Shown here: piece by piece, positions 8,551 to 16,456 of the stretch | How positions within the stretch are numbered: position 1 is the stretch's first letter | How the letters are laid out: the number at the start of each line of letters is the position of its first letter | Source: Maricaulis sp048270095 | Lineage (GTDB): Bacteria > Pseudomonadota > Alphaproteobacteria > Caulobacterales > Maricaulaceae | NCBI RefSeq assembly: GCF_048270095.1 | Contig: NZ_JBLWTL010000013.1 | Coordinates: 1 to 64,000, forward strand | DNA: 64,000 nucleotides | Direction: 5' to 3' | The notes under the pieces: model-generated | What the model was told of the DNA's origin: nothing | Databases searched by the model: none | The model's input: only the letters and a program-made list of their open reading frames with translations | Position numbers and translations under genes: made by a program

Positions 8551-9315
8551 ATGGCTATGTCAAAGGGCAAAAGCCTGTGGAGCGAACTCCACAAAAAGCT
8601 GTTCGAAAAGAACTCGCTCATCCTCACCGTCGGCATTCTCGTCACCGTCTCGATCGGCGGCATTGTCGAAATCGCACCGCTCTTCTATCTCGACTCAACA
8701 ATCGAGGAAGTGGACGGCATGCGGCCCTATACGCCGCTGGAGCAGCTGGGACGCGACATCTATGTCCGTGAGGGTTGCTATAATTGCCACTCGCAAATGG
8801 TCCGGCCGCTGCGCGACGAAGTCGAGCGTTACGGTCATTACTCGCTGGCCGCCGAGAGCATGTATGACCACCCCTTCCAGTGGGGCTCGAAGCGGACCGG
8901 TCCGGATCTCGCCCGCGTTGGCGGGAAGTATTCCGACGAGTGGCATCGCGACCATATGCGCGACCCGCGCTCGGTGGTGCCGGAATCGATCATGCCCGCC
9001 TATGCCTTCCTGGCGGAATCGACGCTGGACTATCACAATGTCGCCGCCAATCTCCGTGCCCTGCGGGCGGTTGGTGTGCCCTATAGCGATGAGATGATCG
9101 AAACCGCTGCGGCCGATATCACCACGCAGCTCGACCCCTACGCATCGGATTATGACGGCTTCCTGGCGCGTTATCCCGGGGCGACCCTGCGCGATTTCGA
9201 CGGCAACCCGGATCGGGTTACCGAGCTCGACGCGATGGTGGCCTATCTGCAAGTGCTTGGCACCATGGTGGACTTCTCCACCTATGAGGCCGAAGCCGAC
9301 CAAAATCTGAGATAG
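8551..9315 (+). CDS. ccoO: cbb3-type cytochrome c oxidase subunit II (mono-haem)
   Basis: A 254-residue membrane-anchored c-type cytochrome. One N-terminal transmembrane helix (about residues 22-45) is followed by a periplasmic domain with a single CYNCH haem-binding motif (about residue 76) and a Met ligand candidate in SQMVRP. It passes electrons from CcoP to the binuclear centre of CcoN. The start lies 6 bp after the ccoN stop with a GGGGGAG ribosome site overlapping the junction; MAMS gives two possible ATGs two codons apart. Confidence 0.97.
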   Translation: MAMSKGKSLWSELHKKLFEKNSLILTVGILVTVSIGGIVEIAPLFYLDSTIEEVDGMRPYTPLEQLGRDIYVREGCYNCHSQMVRPLRDEVERYGHYSLAAESMYDHPFQWGSKRTGPDLARVGGKYSDEWHRDHMRDPRSVVPESIMPAYAFLAESTLDYHNVAANLRALRAVGVPYSDEMIETAAADITTQLDPYASDYDGFLARYPGATLRDFDGNPDRVTELDAMVAYLQVLGTMVDFSTYEAEADQNLR

Positions 9316-9324
9316 GGGCGCACC

Positions 9325-9516
9325 ATGTATTCTCTTCTCGCCAGTTTTGCGCAGACTTGGGGCATGTTGCTGTTCGTGGCGCTCTTCACCGGCGCGCTCA
9401 CCTATGCGCTGTGGCCCAGAAACCAGCAACGCTTCGACGAGGCGGCCCGTCTGCCGCTCGATGACAGCGATGAACCCATTATCGAACGTGCCAGCGAGGA
9501 CCAGGCCCATGTCTGA
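9325..9516 (+). CDS. ccoQ: cbb3-type cytochrome c oxidase subunit CcoQ
   Basis: A 63-residue single-span protein: hydrophobic residues 8-29 followed by the short basic segment WPRNQQRF and an acidic tail. CcoQ is a small non-catalytic subunit that stabilises the oxidase or CcoP association. It begins 9 bp after ccoO, and its last 8 bases overlap the start of ccoP. Size, position and topology identify it; sequence conservation in this family is low. Confidence 0.9.
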   Translation: MYSLLASFAQTWGMLLFVALFTGALTYALWPRNQQRFDEAARLPLDDSDEPIIERASEDQAHV

Positions 9517-10435
9517 TCACGAGGAAAACCGCGAAACCGACGCGCATTCGGGAACCGAAACCACCGGCCATGAATGGGACGGGATCAAGGAACTCGACAC
9601 GCCGCTGCCACGTTGGTGGCTATATACCTTCTATGCCTGCGTCGTGATCGGTGTGGTCTATATGATCTTCCTGCCGGCGATCCCCGCCTTGCCGGGCCTG
9701 TCTGGCAGTGGCAGCGATCACACACGCGGCCTCAGCAATAATTCCGAACGCGCCAATGTCGCCGCCGCCATGCTCGATCTGGAAGCCTCACGGGCCGAAG
9801 GTTTCGAACGCCTGCGTGGCACCTCGATCGACGCGATCGAAGATGATCCCGATCTGCTCGGTTTCGTCCGCGCAGCGGGCGATGCGGCGTTCGGCAATTA
9901 TTGCTCGACCTGTCACGGCTCCGGCGCCCAGGGTTTCGTTGGTTATCCCAATCTCAATGATGATGTCTGGCTGTGGGGCGGGAGCTATGACGAAATCCGT
10001 ACCACGATCCGCTTCGGCATTCGCAGCGAGCATCTCGATACGCATTTCTCGCAAATGCCGGCCTATGGCCGTGACGGCCTGTTGACCCGGTCGGAAATCG
10101 GCGATGTCGCCGATTACGTCCTTTCCCTGTCGGGGCAGGACCGTCCCGCCGATGCGGTGACCCGCGGCGGCGCCACCTATGCCAGCCAGTGCGTCAGCTG
10201 CCACATGGCCGATGCCACCGGTGACCGCACCCAGGGCGCGCCCAATCTGATCGACCAGGACTGGCTTTATGGCGGTACGCGCGATCAGATCGTCGCCACG
10301 ATTTATCGCGGGCCCTATGGCGTCATGCCTGCCTGGGAAGGCCGGCTCAATGACACAACGATCGATGCCCTGGCCGCCTATGTTTACCTGCTGGGCGGCG
10401 GCGAAGCTGCGGCAAGCAGTCCCACGGGTCAGTAA
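9509..10435 (+). CDS. ccoP: cbb3-type cytochrome c oxidase subunit III (di-haem)
   Basis: A 308-residue di-haem cytochrome c. A short cytoplasmic N-terminus contains HEWDGIKELDTPLPRWW, the signature CcoP start. One transmembrane helix (about 35-55) follows, then two cytochrome c domains with CSTCH (about residue 131) and CVSCH (about 229). It accepts electrons from soluble or membrane cytochrome c. The ATG at 9509 overlaps the end of ccoQ, suggesting translational coupling. Length is normal for the family. Confidence 0.97.
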   Translation: MSDHEENRETDAHSGTETTGHEWDGIKELDTPLPRWWLYTFYACVVIGVVYMIFLPAIPALPGLSGSGSDHTRGLSNNSERANVAAAMLDLEASRAEGFERLRGTSIDAIEDDPDLLGFVRAAGDAAFGNYCSTCHGSGAQGFVGYPNLNDDVWLWGGSYDEIRTTIRFGIRSEHLDTHFSQMPAYGRDGLLTRSEIGDVADYVLSLSGQDRPADAVTRGGATYASQCVSCHMADATGDRTQGAPNLIDQDWLYGGTRDQIVATIYRGPYGVMPAWEGRLNDTTIDALAAYVYLLGGGEAAASSPTGQ

Positions 10436-10476
10436 GTCGCATCGCCTAAACCCCACCAACCGGATTTAACGCCGCC

Positions 10477-11961
10477 ATGTCTGAGACTCAAAAACGGAGC
10501 ATGGCGGCGCCCGGGGTCACCCGTTCGAAAGCCAAGGCGGTCAATGCGGCCGAGGAGCGTGAGCTCTACAAGAAGCGCGAGCCGATTTATCCCAAGCTGG
10601 CGCATGGCAAGTTCCGCTTCGTCAAATGGGTCGTCATGGCCGCCACGCTGGCGGTGTATTATCTCGTGCCCTTCCTGCGCTGGGATCGCGGCGCCGACGC
10701 GCCCGACCAGGCCGTTCTGATCGATTTCGCCGGCCGGCGTTTCTATTTCTTTTTTATCGAGATCTGGCCGCAGGAAGTCTATTATATCACCGGCCTGCTG
10801 ATCCTGGCCGCGCTGGCGCTATTCCTCGTCACGGCCTTGTTCGGCCGCGTCTGGTGTGGCTATGCCTGTCCGCAGACGGTGTGGACCGACCTTTTCATCA
10901 TGGTCGAGCGTGCCTTTGAGGGGGATCGCAATGCCCGCATCAAGCTCGACCGCGCGCCCTGGAGCTTCAACAAGGCCTGGCGCAAGGTTGGCAAGCACGC
11001 CATCTGGCTGGTGATCGCGGCGGCAACCGGTGGCGCCTGGATCCTGTATTTTCACGATGCCTATGAAACGCTGGCGAATTTCTTCACCGGTCAGGCTGAA
11101 ATCTCGGCCTATCTCTTCTTTGCCGGCCTGACCTTCACCACCTACGTCCTGGCGGGCACGATGCGTGAGCAGGTCTGCACCTACATGTGCCCGTGGCCGC
11201 GCATCCAGGCGGCGATGACGGATCGCGAAGCGCTCAACGTCACCTATCGCATTGATCGCGGCGAACCGCGCGGTGCTCACAAGAAATCCGATCCCTGGGA
11301 AGGGCGGGGTGATTGTATCGATTGCATGCAATGTGTCGCGGTCTGTCCGATGGGGATTGATATCCGCGACGGCGCCCAGCTGGAATGCATCCAGTGCGCC
11401 CTGTGCATCGATGCCTGCGATGATGTCATGCTCAAGGTCGATCGGCCCACCGGGCTGATCGCCTATGAGACCGATGACAATATCGACCGTTTCCAGGCCG
11501 GGGAGAAACCGCGCTATCGCTTCGTGCGGGTCCGCACCCTGGTCTATGCCGTGGCGCTGGTTCTGGTCGCCGCCGTGATGCTGGCCGGCCTGCTCAACCG
11601 CACCGAACTGGACCTCAATGCCGCGCGCGACCGTAATCCCAATTATGTCCGCCTGTCTGACGGATCGATCCGCAATGGCTACACCATCAAAGTGGTCAAC
11701 AAGGCCAATGCGCCGCGGGCGCTCGACCTGGTGGTCGACGGAGATCCGGCCCTGATCGTTCGCGTGCTGGGCGCTGCTGACGAGACACCGATGCGTCTCA
11801 ATATCGAGGCGGACAGGACACGCGACTTCGTGATCTACCTGACCCTGCCGCCAGGCGCGGTGGATGTGCCGCGTGAGGATATCATGTTCCGTGTCGTCGA
11901 TCCGGCAACTGGCGAAAGCGCCCAGACCCGATCGGTTCTGGTCACGGGGCTGGCCCAATGA
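10477..11961 (+). CDS. ccoG: CcoG/FixG polyferredoxin-like cbb3 assembly protein
   Basis: A 494-residue membrane protein with several hydrophobic helices and ferredoxin-type Cys motifs (CIDCMQCVAVCP and CIQCALCIDACD, about residues 284-316), plus upstream Cys pairs in WCGYACPQTVW and QVCTYMCPW. A C-terminal periplasmic Ig-like domain follows the last helix. In Rhodobacter and related bacteria CcoG is required for cbb3 assembly and acts as a cupric reductase that supplies Cu(I) to the P-type ATPase. The gene begins 41 bp after ccoP and overlaps ccoH by 4 bp (ATGA). Confidence 0.95.
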   Translation: MSETQKRSMAAPGVTRSKAKAVNAAEERELYKKREPIYPKLAHGKFRFVKWVVMAATLAVYYLVPFLRWDRGADAPDQAVLIDFAGRRFYFFFIEIWPQEVYYITGLLILAALALFLVTALFGRVWCGYACPQTVWTDLFIMVERAFEGDRNARIKLDRAPWSFNKAWRKVGKHAIWLVIAAATGGAWILYFHDAYETLANFFTGQAEISAYLFFAGLTFTTYVLAGTMREQVCTYMCPWPRIQAAMTDREALNVTYRIDRGEPRGAHKKSDPWEGRGDCIDCMQCVAVCPMGIDIRDGAQLECIQCALCIDACDDVMLKVDRPTGLIAYETDDNIDRFQAGEKPRYRFVRVRTLVYAVALVLVAAVMLAGLLNRTELDLNAARDRNPNYVRLSDGSIRNGYTIKVVNKANAPRALDLVVDGDPALIVRVLGAADETPMRLNIEADRTRDFVIYLTLPPGAVDVPREDIMFRVVDPATGESAQTRSVLVTGLAQ

Positions 11962-12425
11962 AATCCTTCCTCAACCCGCTGCGCGGCTGGCATGTGCTGG
12001 TGATGATCCTGATGTTTTTCGGGGTCACGATCGGCGTCAATGCGACCTTCATCACGCTTGCCCTTCAGACCTTTCCCGGCGAGGATGTGCCGCGCTCCTA
12101 CGTCCAGGGCATCCATTACAACGACACGCTGGAGGCGCGCCGGCGCCAGGTCGAACTGGGCTGGACGGCGAGCTTCAATGCCGTGGACGGCCGATTGGTG
12201 CTGGCGGTCGACGATGCGGCGGATCGCCCGGTTCCCGGATTGTCGCTGAACGGCGAAATGGTCCATCCGGACACGACAACCGCTTGTCCGCTGGACTTCG
12301 CCGAAGGGCAGGATGGCCTGTATCGGGCACAGCTTGCGTGTGAAATGGCCGGCCGCTGGCGGGTGCGGGTGAGTAATAGCGGCGATGCGCCGTTCGAGGT
12401 GGAATACGAGTTGTGGCTGCCCTGA
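11958..12425 (+). CDS. ccoH: FixH/CcoH family cbb3 assembly protein
   Basis: A 155-residue protein with an N-terminal transmembrane helix (about 10-32) and a periplasmic domain of FixH type (short beta-rich region, C-terminal FEVEYELWLP). FixH/CcoH associates with assembling cbb3 oxidase and is needed for its stability. It overlaps ccoG by 4 bp and ccoI by 13 bp, so the assembly genes are translationally coupled. Confidence 0.93.
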   Translation: MKSFLNPLRGWHVLVMILMFFGVTIGVNATFITLALQTFPGEDVPRSYVQGIHYNDTLEARRRQVELGWTASFNAVDGRLVLAVDDAADRPVPGLSLNGEMVHPDTTTACPLDFAEGQDGLYRAQLACEMAGRWRVRVSNSGDAPFEVEYELWLP

Positions 12426-14599
12426 TTGCTGCGTTGCCCGGTTCTGCTGCGGGCCAGGCCGACCCCCAGGCCTTTGTGCGCCGGAGTGAGGGGCGCTCGC
12501 ATCTTGATCTACTGGTGCGCGGCGCGACCTGCGCCGGCTGTATTGCCCGTATCGAAGCGGGCATGCTCGCCGATGATCGGGTTGAGCAGGCGCGGCTGAA
12601 TCTCTCGACCGGGCGCCTGGCCCTGGTCTGGCGCGGTGACGCATCGGCCGCGCGCGGCTTCATCGCCAGGCTGGGCGAGATTGGCTATCCGGCCACGCCC
12701 TATGAGCCGGAGAATGACAGCGATCCCCAGAAGGAAGATGAGCGGCGTCTGCTGCGTGCGCTGGCCGTTGCCGGCTTTGCGATGGCGAATGTGATGCTGC
12801 TCTCGATCTCTGTCTGGTCCGGCGGGCTGGAAATGACCGAGGCGATGCAGTCCCTGATGCACCGCATCTCGGCCCTGATCGTGTTGCCGACGGTCGCCTA
12901 TTCCGGCCAACCTTTTTTCCGCTCGGCCTGGTCGGTGCTCAAACACCGCCACGTCAATATGGATGTGCCGATCTCCCTCGCCGTGCTCCTGGCCTGCGGG
13001 CTTTCGATCTATGAGACCTTTATCGGCCATGGCGAGACCTATTACGACGCTGCCGCGATGCTGCTCTTCTTCCTGCTGATCGGGCGTTTTCTCGACATGC
13101 GCCTGCGCGCCAAGGCCAGCCAGGCGGCGCGCGGGCTGGCGGCGATGCAGGCCGCGACCGCCAATCGTCTGCGCAGCGATGGAGCGATGGAAGCCATTCC
13201 GGCGCGCGATGTTTGCGCTGGCGATCATCTGATCCTGGCCGCCGGCGACCGGGTGCCGGTCGATGCGGTGATCATCGATGGCGAGGGTGCGCTCGACGGC
13301 TCCCTGGTCAGCGGCGAGACCGCGCCGGTCGAGGCCCGGCCTGGCGTGCAGGTCTTCTCCGGCATGCTCAATACCGACGGCAAGCTGGTGGTGCGAGCCA
13401 GTGCCGACCGCGATAATTCGCTGCTGGCCGAGATCACCCGCATGGTCGAGGCCGGTGAACAAAGCCGCTCGCATTTCGTTCGCCTGGCCGACCAGGCGGC
13501 GCGGCTCTATGTGCCGTTGGTGCATTCGCTGGCACTGGCGACGGTGATTGGCTGGGCGGTGCTGGGCGGCGATTTGCGCGTCGGTATTATCAACGCCATT
13601 GCCGTTTTGATTATCACTTGCCCCTGCGCGCTGGGACTGGCCGTGCCGGCTGTTCACGTCGTCGCCTCCGGGCGTCTGTTCAAAGCGGGTGTGCTGGTCA
13701 AATCCGGTGATGCGCTGGAGCGGATGGCCAGGATCGACACGGTCGTCGTCGACAAGACGGGCACGATGACCGAGGGCTGTCCGCGCCTGCTCGAGCCGGA
13801 GGCTCTGCCCGATGGGATGCTCGAACTCGCAGCGCGTCTGGCCCGTACCAGCCATCACCCGCTGTCGCGCGCCGTGGCCGATGCGGCCGGCATGGGCCCT
13901 GCGGCCCGGGATGTGCGCGAGATCGCCGGTGGTGGTCTGGAATGTGTCGAGGACGGTCAGCGTTTGCGCTTCGGCTCGGCGCGTTGGCTCGGGATTGAGG
14001 CCGCCAGCGACCCGCATTCAGAGGCCTGGCTGATCGTCGATGAGGGCGAGCCGGTTCGTTTCCGTTTCCAGGACCGCCTGCGCAGCGATGCCCGTGAGAC
14101 GATTGACGGCCTGCGCCGGCGCGGTTGCCGGATCGAATTGCTGTCCGGTGATCGCACCGGTCCGGTCGCTGCAATCGCAGGCGAGCTTGGAATCGAGGAC
14201 TGGACCGCCGAGCTGAAACCGCAGGACAAGATCGCCCGCATCGAAGCGCTCAGGGCTGACGGTGGCCGCGTGCTGATGATTGGCGACGGCATCAATGACG
14301 CACCCGCCCTGGCGGCGGCCGATGCCTCGGTTTCGCTGGCTGCGGCGGCGGAGATATCCCAGGCGGCGGCGGATTTTGTGCTGCAGGGCAATAAATTGAC
14401 CGGTTGTCTGGTCGCACTCGATATTTCACGTTCGGCCCGGCGCCGGGTGCTGGAGAATTTCTCCCTGGCGGCGGGCTATAACATGATCGCGGTGCCGCTG
14501 GCGGTGATGGGGATGGTCACACCCCTGATCGCCGCGATTGCGATGTCCGGCTCGTCAATTCTGGTCACACTCAACGCCTTGAGGCTCGCACGCCGATGA
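12413..14599 (+). CDS. ccoI: CcoI/FixI copper-exporting P1B-type ATPase
   Basis: A 728-residue P1B-ATPase that delivers copper for cbb3 oxidase assembly. The N-terminal heavy-metal domain has GATCAGC (Cys40 and Cys43); later come the phosphatase motif SGETAP, the intramembrane metal site CPCALGL, the phosphorylation motif DKTGTMTEG, a His-Pro motif in TSHHPLSRAV and the hinge GDGINDAPAL. The start codon appears to be GTG at 12413 inside the end of ccoH. The overlap with ccoS is 4 bp. Position in ccoGHIS distinguishes it from general CopA exporters. Confidence 0.95.
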   Translation: MAALIAALPGSAAGQADPQAFVRRSEGRSHLDLLVRGATCAGCIARIEAGMLADDRVEQARLNLSTGRLALVWRGDASAARGFIARLGEIGYPATPYEPENDSDPQKEDERRLLRALAVAGFAMANVMLLSISVWSGGLEMTEAMQSLMHRISALIVLPTVAYSGQPFFRSAWSVLKHRHVNMDVPISLAVLLACGLSIYETFIGHGETYYDAAAMLLFFLLIGRFLDMRLRAKASQAARGLAAMQAATANRLRSDGAMEAIPARDVCAGDHLILAAGDRVPVDAVIIDGEGALDGSLVSGETAPVEARPGVQVFSGMLNTDGKLVVRASADRDNSLLAEITRMVEAGEQSRSHFVRLADQAARLYVPLVHSLALATVIGWAVLGGDLRVGIINAIAVLIITCPCALGLAVPAVHVVASGRLFKAGVLVKSGDALERMARIDTVVVDKTGTMTEGCPRLLEPEALPDGMLELAARLARTSHHPLSRAVADAAGMGPAARDVREIAGGGLECVEDGQRLRFGSARWLGIEAASDPHSEAWLIVDEGEPVRFRFQDRLRSDARETIDGLRRRGCRIELLSGDRTGPVAAIAGELGIEDWTAELKPQDKIARIEALRADGGRVLMIGDGINDAPALAAADASVSLAAAAEISQAAADFVLQGNKLTGCLVALDISRSARRRVLENFSLAAGYNMIAVPLAVMGMVTPLIAAIAMSGSSILVTLNALRLARR

Positions 14600-14808
14600 A
14601 TGCCCTGATCTGGTTGATACCTGTCGCGCTCGGACTGGGCTTTCTCGGACTGGTCGGCTTTCTGTGGAGTCTGAAAACGGGTCAGTTCGAGGATCTCGAT
14701 GGCGCCGGTGAGCGCATCCTGATCGATGACGACAAGCCGCTGCAGCCGCGGCCTCAGCCCGCAGAGGCCGGGGACGAGGCAGAGGGCGAGGGCGCGAAAT
14801 CCTTGTAG
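14596..14808 (+). CDS. ccoS: cbb3-type oxidase assembly protein CcoS
   Basis: A 70-residue single-span protein: hydrophobic N-terminal helix (residues 4-26), the family-typical WSLKTGQFEDLDGAGERIL just after it, and a variable acidic tail. CcoS/FixS is needed for cofactor insertion into cbb3 oxidase. It closes the ccoGHIS cluster. Its 3' end overlaps the 3' end of the convergent DUF2189 gene by 55 bp, a long convergent overlap. Confidence 0.95.
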   Translation: MNALIWLIPVALGLGFLGLVGFLWSLKTGQFEDLDGAGERILIDDDKPLQPRPQPAEAGDEAEGEGAKSL

Positions 14809-15527
14809 GCATGCCAGCTGGCATGGGCCAGCCAGGGGAAGACGAGTGCCAGGCCGATCAGGAAAAAGGCCGTGCCGGCGACGGTCATGAAGCCGATCAG
14901 CCAGGCCCAGGTGAACATCACAAAGGGCTGGCGGCGCACGGCGGTGACACTGGCGACCAGCGCGGTGACCGCATCGACGTCCTGGTCGACCAGCATGGGA
15001 AAGGCGATCGCCGAAATGGCGAAGGCGATGCCTGCCAGCAGCGAGCCGACAAGGGTGCCGAGCACAAGCAGGGTCATCCCGGCCGGTTCGGACAGCGAGA
15101 ATTCCAGGAAAGGTCCCGGCGAAAGCGGGGTGCCGGGGGCGATGATGACGAACATGAATTGCGCGATCTCAAGCCAGGCCATGAGCAGCAGCAGCAGGAG
15201 CAGGGACAGAAACGCGATCTGGGTAATGCGGTCGGGAAAGCGCGAAATGATGACGCGAAAGCGCGGGGCTTCACCGCGTTCGATCGCGCGGCTGACCTGG
15301 TAGATGCCGATCGCCAGGGCTGGAGCAATCAGTGCGAAGCCGCTTAGCGCCACCGGTGCGACGGCGCCGAGATTGAGTGCCCAGAGCCCGCCAGTGATCA
15401 GCGCGCCAATGCCGACGAAGATCAGACCATAGCTCAGGCTGACGCGGCGTGCCCGCATCATGTCGGCCCAGCCAGCCTTGAGCCACATCCAGGGCGCGTC
15501 GCGCCGGACTTTTTGAAGTGTGATCAT
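14754..15527 (-). CDS. DUF2189-type multi-span membrane protein
   Basis: A 257-residue protein with about six hydrophobic segments and an N-terminal amphipathic region (PWMWLKAGWADMMRA). The pattern, with a helix pair around GFALIAPALAIGIYQVSRAIERG, fits the DUF2189 family, whose function is unknown to me. It is encoded convergently to ccoS with 55 bp of overlap, and its start faces the TauE/SafE-type gene. Its setting between cbb3 assembly genes and a possible copper or thiol-related membrane protein suggests a respiratory or envelope role, but that is inference from position only. Confidence 0.78.
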   Translation of the reverse strand: MITLQKVRRDAPWMWLKAGWADMMRARRVSLSYGLIFVGIGALITGGLWALNLGAVAPVALSGFALIAPALAIGIYQVSRAIERGEAPRFRVIISRFPDRITQIAFLSLLLLLLLMAWLEIAQFMFVIIAPGTPLSPGPFLEFSLSEPAGMTLLVLGTLVGSLLAGIAFAISAIAFPMLVDQDVDAVTALVASVTAVRRQPFVMFTWAWLIGFMTVAGTAFFLIGLALVFPWLAHASWHAYKDFAPSPSASSPASAG

Positions 15528-15643
15528 CGTGTCATGCGCTCCAGAATGGCCTGTCTCATATTTCCCCGGTTCGCCGGATTATGCCACACTTTAATTGGGC
15601 TTATTGTGGGTTGGACCACAGCACGGCCCGCCAGGATGCTTTG

Positions 15644-16351
15644 ATGGACCCGATTGTGCAATTAAGTCTCGCCGGGGGGCTGCTGGCCGGCTTTGCCTCG
15701 AGCCTGCACTGCGCCGGCATGTGCGGCGGCATTGCCTCCGGCCTCATGCTGACCCTGTCGCCGGATGGCGATACCTCGACGCGCGCGCGCACCCTTCTGC
15801 TCGCCCAGATCGGCCGGGTGGCAGCCTATGTGGTGGCCGGTGCGATTGTCGGTCTGATCGGGTCGAGCGTGTATTTTTCCTTCGACCGCGCCGAGGCGCA
15901 TCTTCTGCTGCGCTGGGCCGGGGCGGTGACGCTGGTCTATATCGGTCTTTCCGTCGCCGGTTGGGCACCAAGCCTGGCCGGGATGGATCGTATTGGCACG
16001 CGGGTCGTTTCAATGCTGCGCGTGCCTTTGGGCGGTGCGTTCCAGACGGCCAGCCCGGTGCTGGCCGGCTTCGTCTGGGGCTTTCTGCCCTGCGGCATGG
16101 TCTATGCGGCGCTGTTCTACGCCATGCTGTCGGGCTCGGCCGGCGGCGGCGCGGCGATCATGGCCGGCTTCGGGCTCGGCACAGTGCCAGCTGTGATCGG
16201 TGCCGCCTTCGGCGCCCAACTGCTGATGGGGCTGTCGCAACGGCCCGGCCTGCGCCGCAGCGTCGGGCTGCTGATTGTCGCGCTGGGTGTCGCGTCGGCG
16301 GCGATTCCGTGGCGCGCAGTTGCCGCGTTTTGCGGCATTGATCTCGGCTAG
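15644..16351 (+). CDS. TauE/SafE (COG2836-like) membrane protein of the cbb3 region
   Basis: A 235-residue polytopic protein with about six helices. The N-terminal segment GGLLAGFASSLHCAGMCGGI carries the HCAGMCGG motif characteristic of the subgroup often found next to cbb3 oxidase genes, where a Cys-Gly-Met-Cys arrangement could bind copper or act in thiol exchange. A second conserved stretch is GFVWGFLPCGMVYAAL. Database labels for this group range from sulfite exporter to urease-accessory-like; context favours copper or cytochrome maturation. The start at 15644 removes a non-hydrophobic extension back to 15581. Confidence 0.8.
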   Translation: MDPIVQLSLAGGLLAGFASSLHCAGMCGGIASGLMLTLSPDGDTSTRARTLLLAQIGRVAAYVVAGAIVGLIGSSVYFSFDRAEAHLLLRWAGAVTLVYIGLSVAGWAPSLAGMDRIGTRVVSMLRVPLGGAFQTASPVLAGFVWGFLPCGMVYAALFYAMLSGSAGGGAAIMAGFGLGTVPAVIGAAFGAQLLMGLSQRPGLRRSVGLLIVALGVASAAIPWRAVAAFCGIDLG

Positions 16352-16456
16352 CGTCTTGTGAATTGGTATGAAATTCTGGGGAGGACCGGAATTTCGCGTG
16401 CGATTGCACCGCTCGGGCGCTATGGTAAAAAATATCGGGAATGGGGAGATGTTGGT

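Noticed and set aside
12509..14017. 502-codon minus-strand frame opposite ccoI
   Set aside because: Antisense shadow of a P-type ATPase gene; no domain visible.
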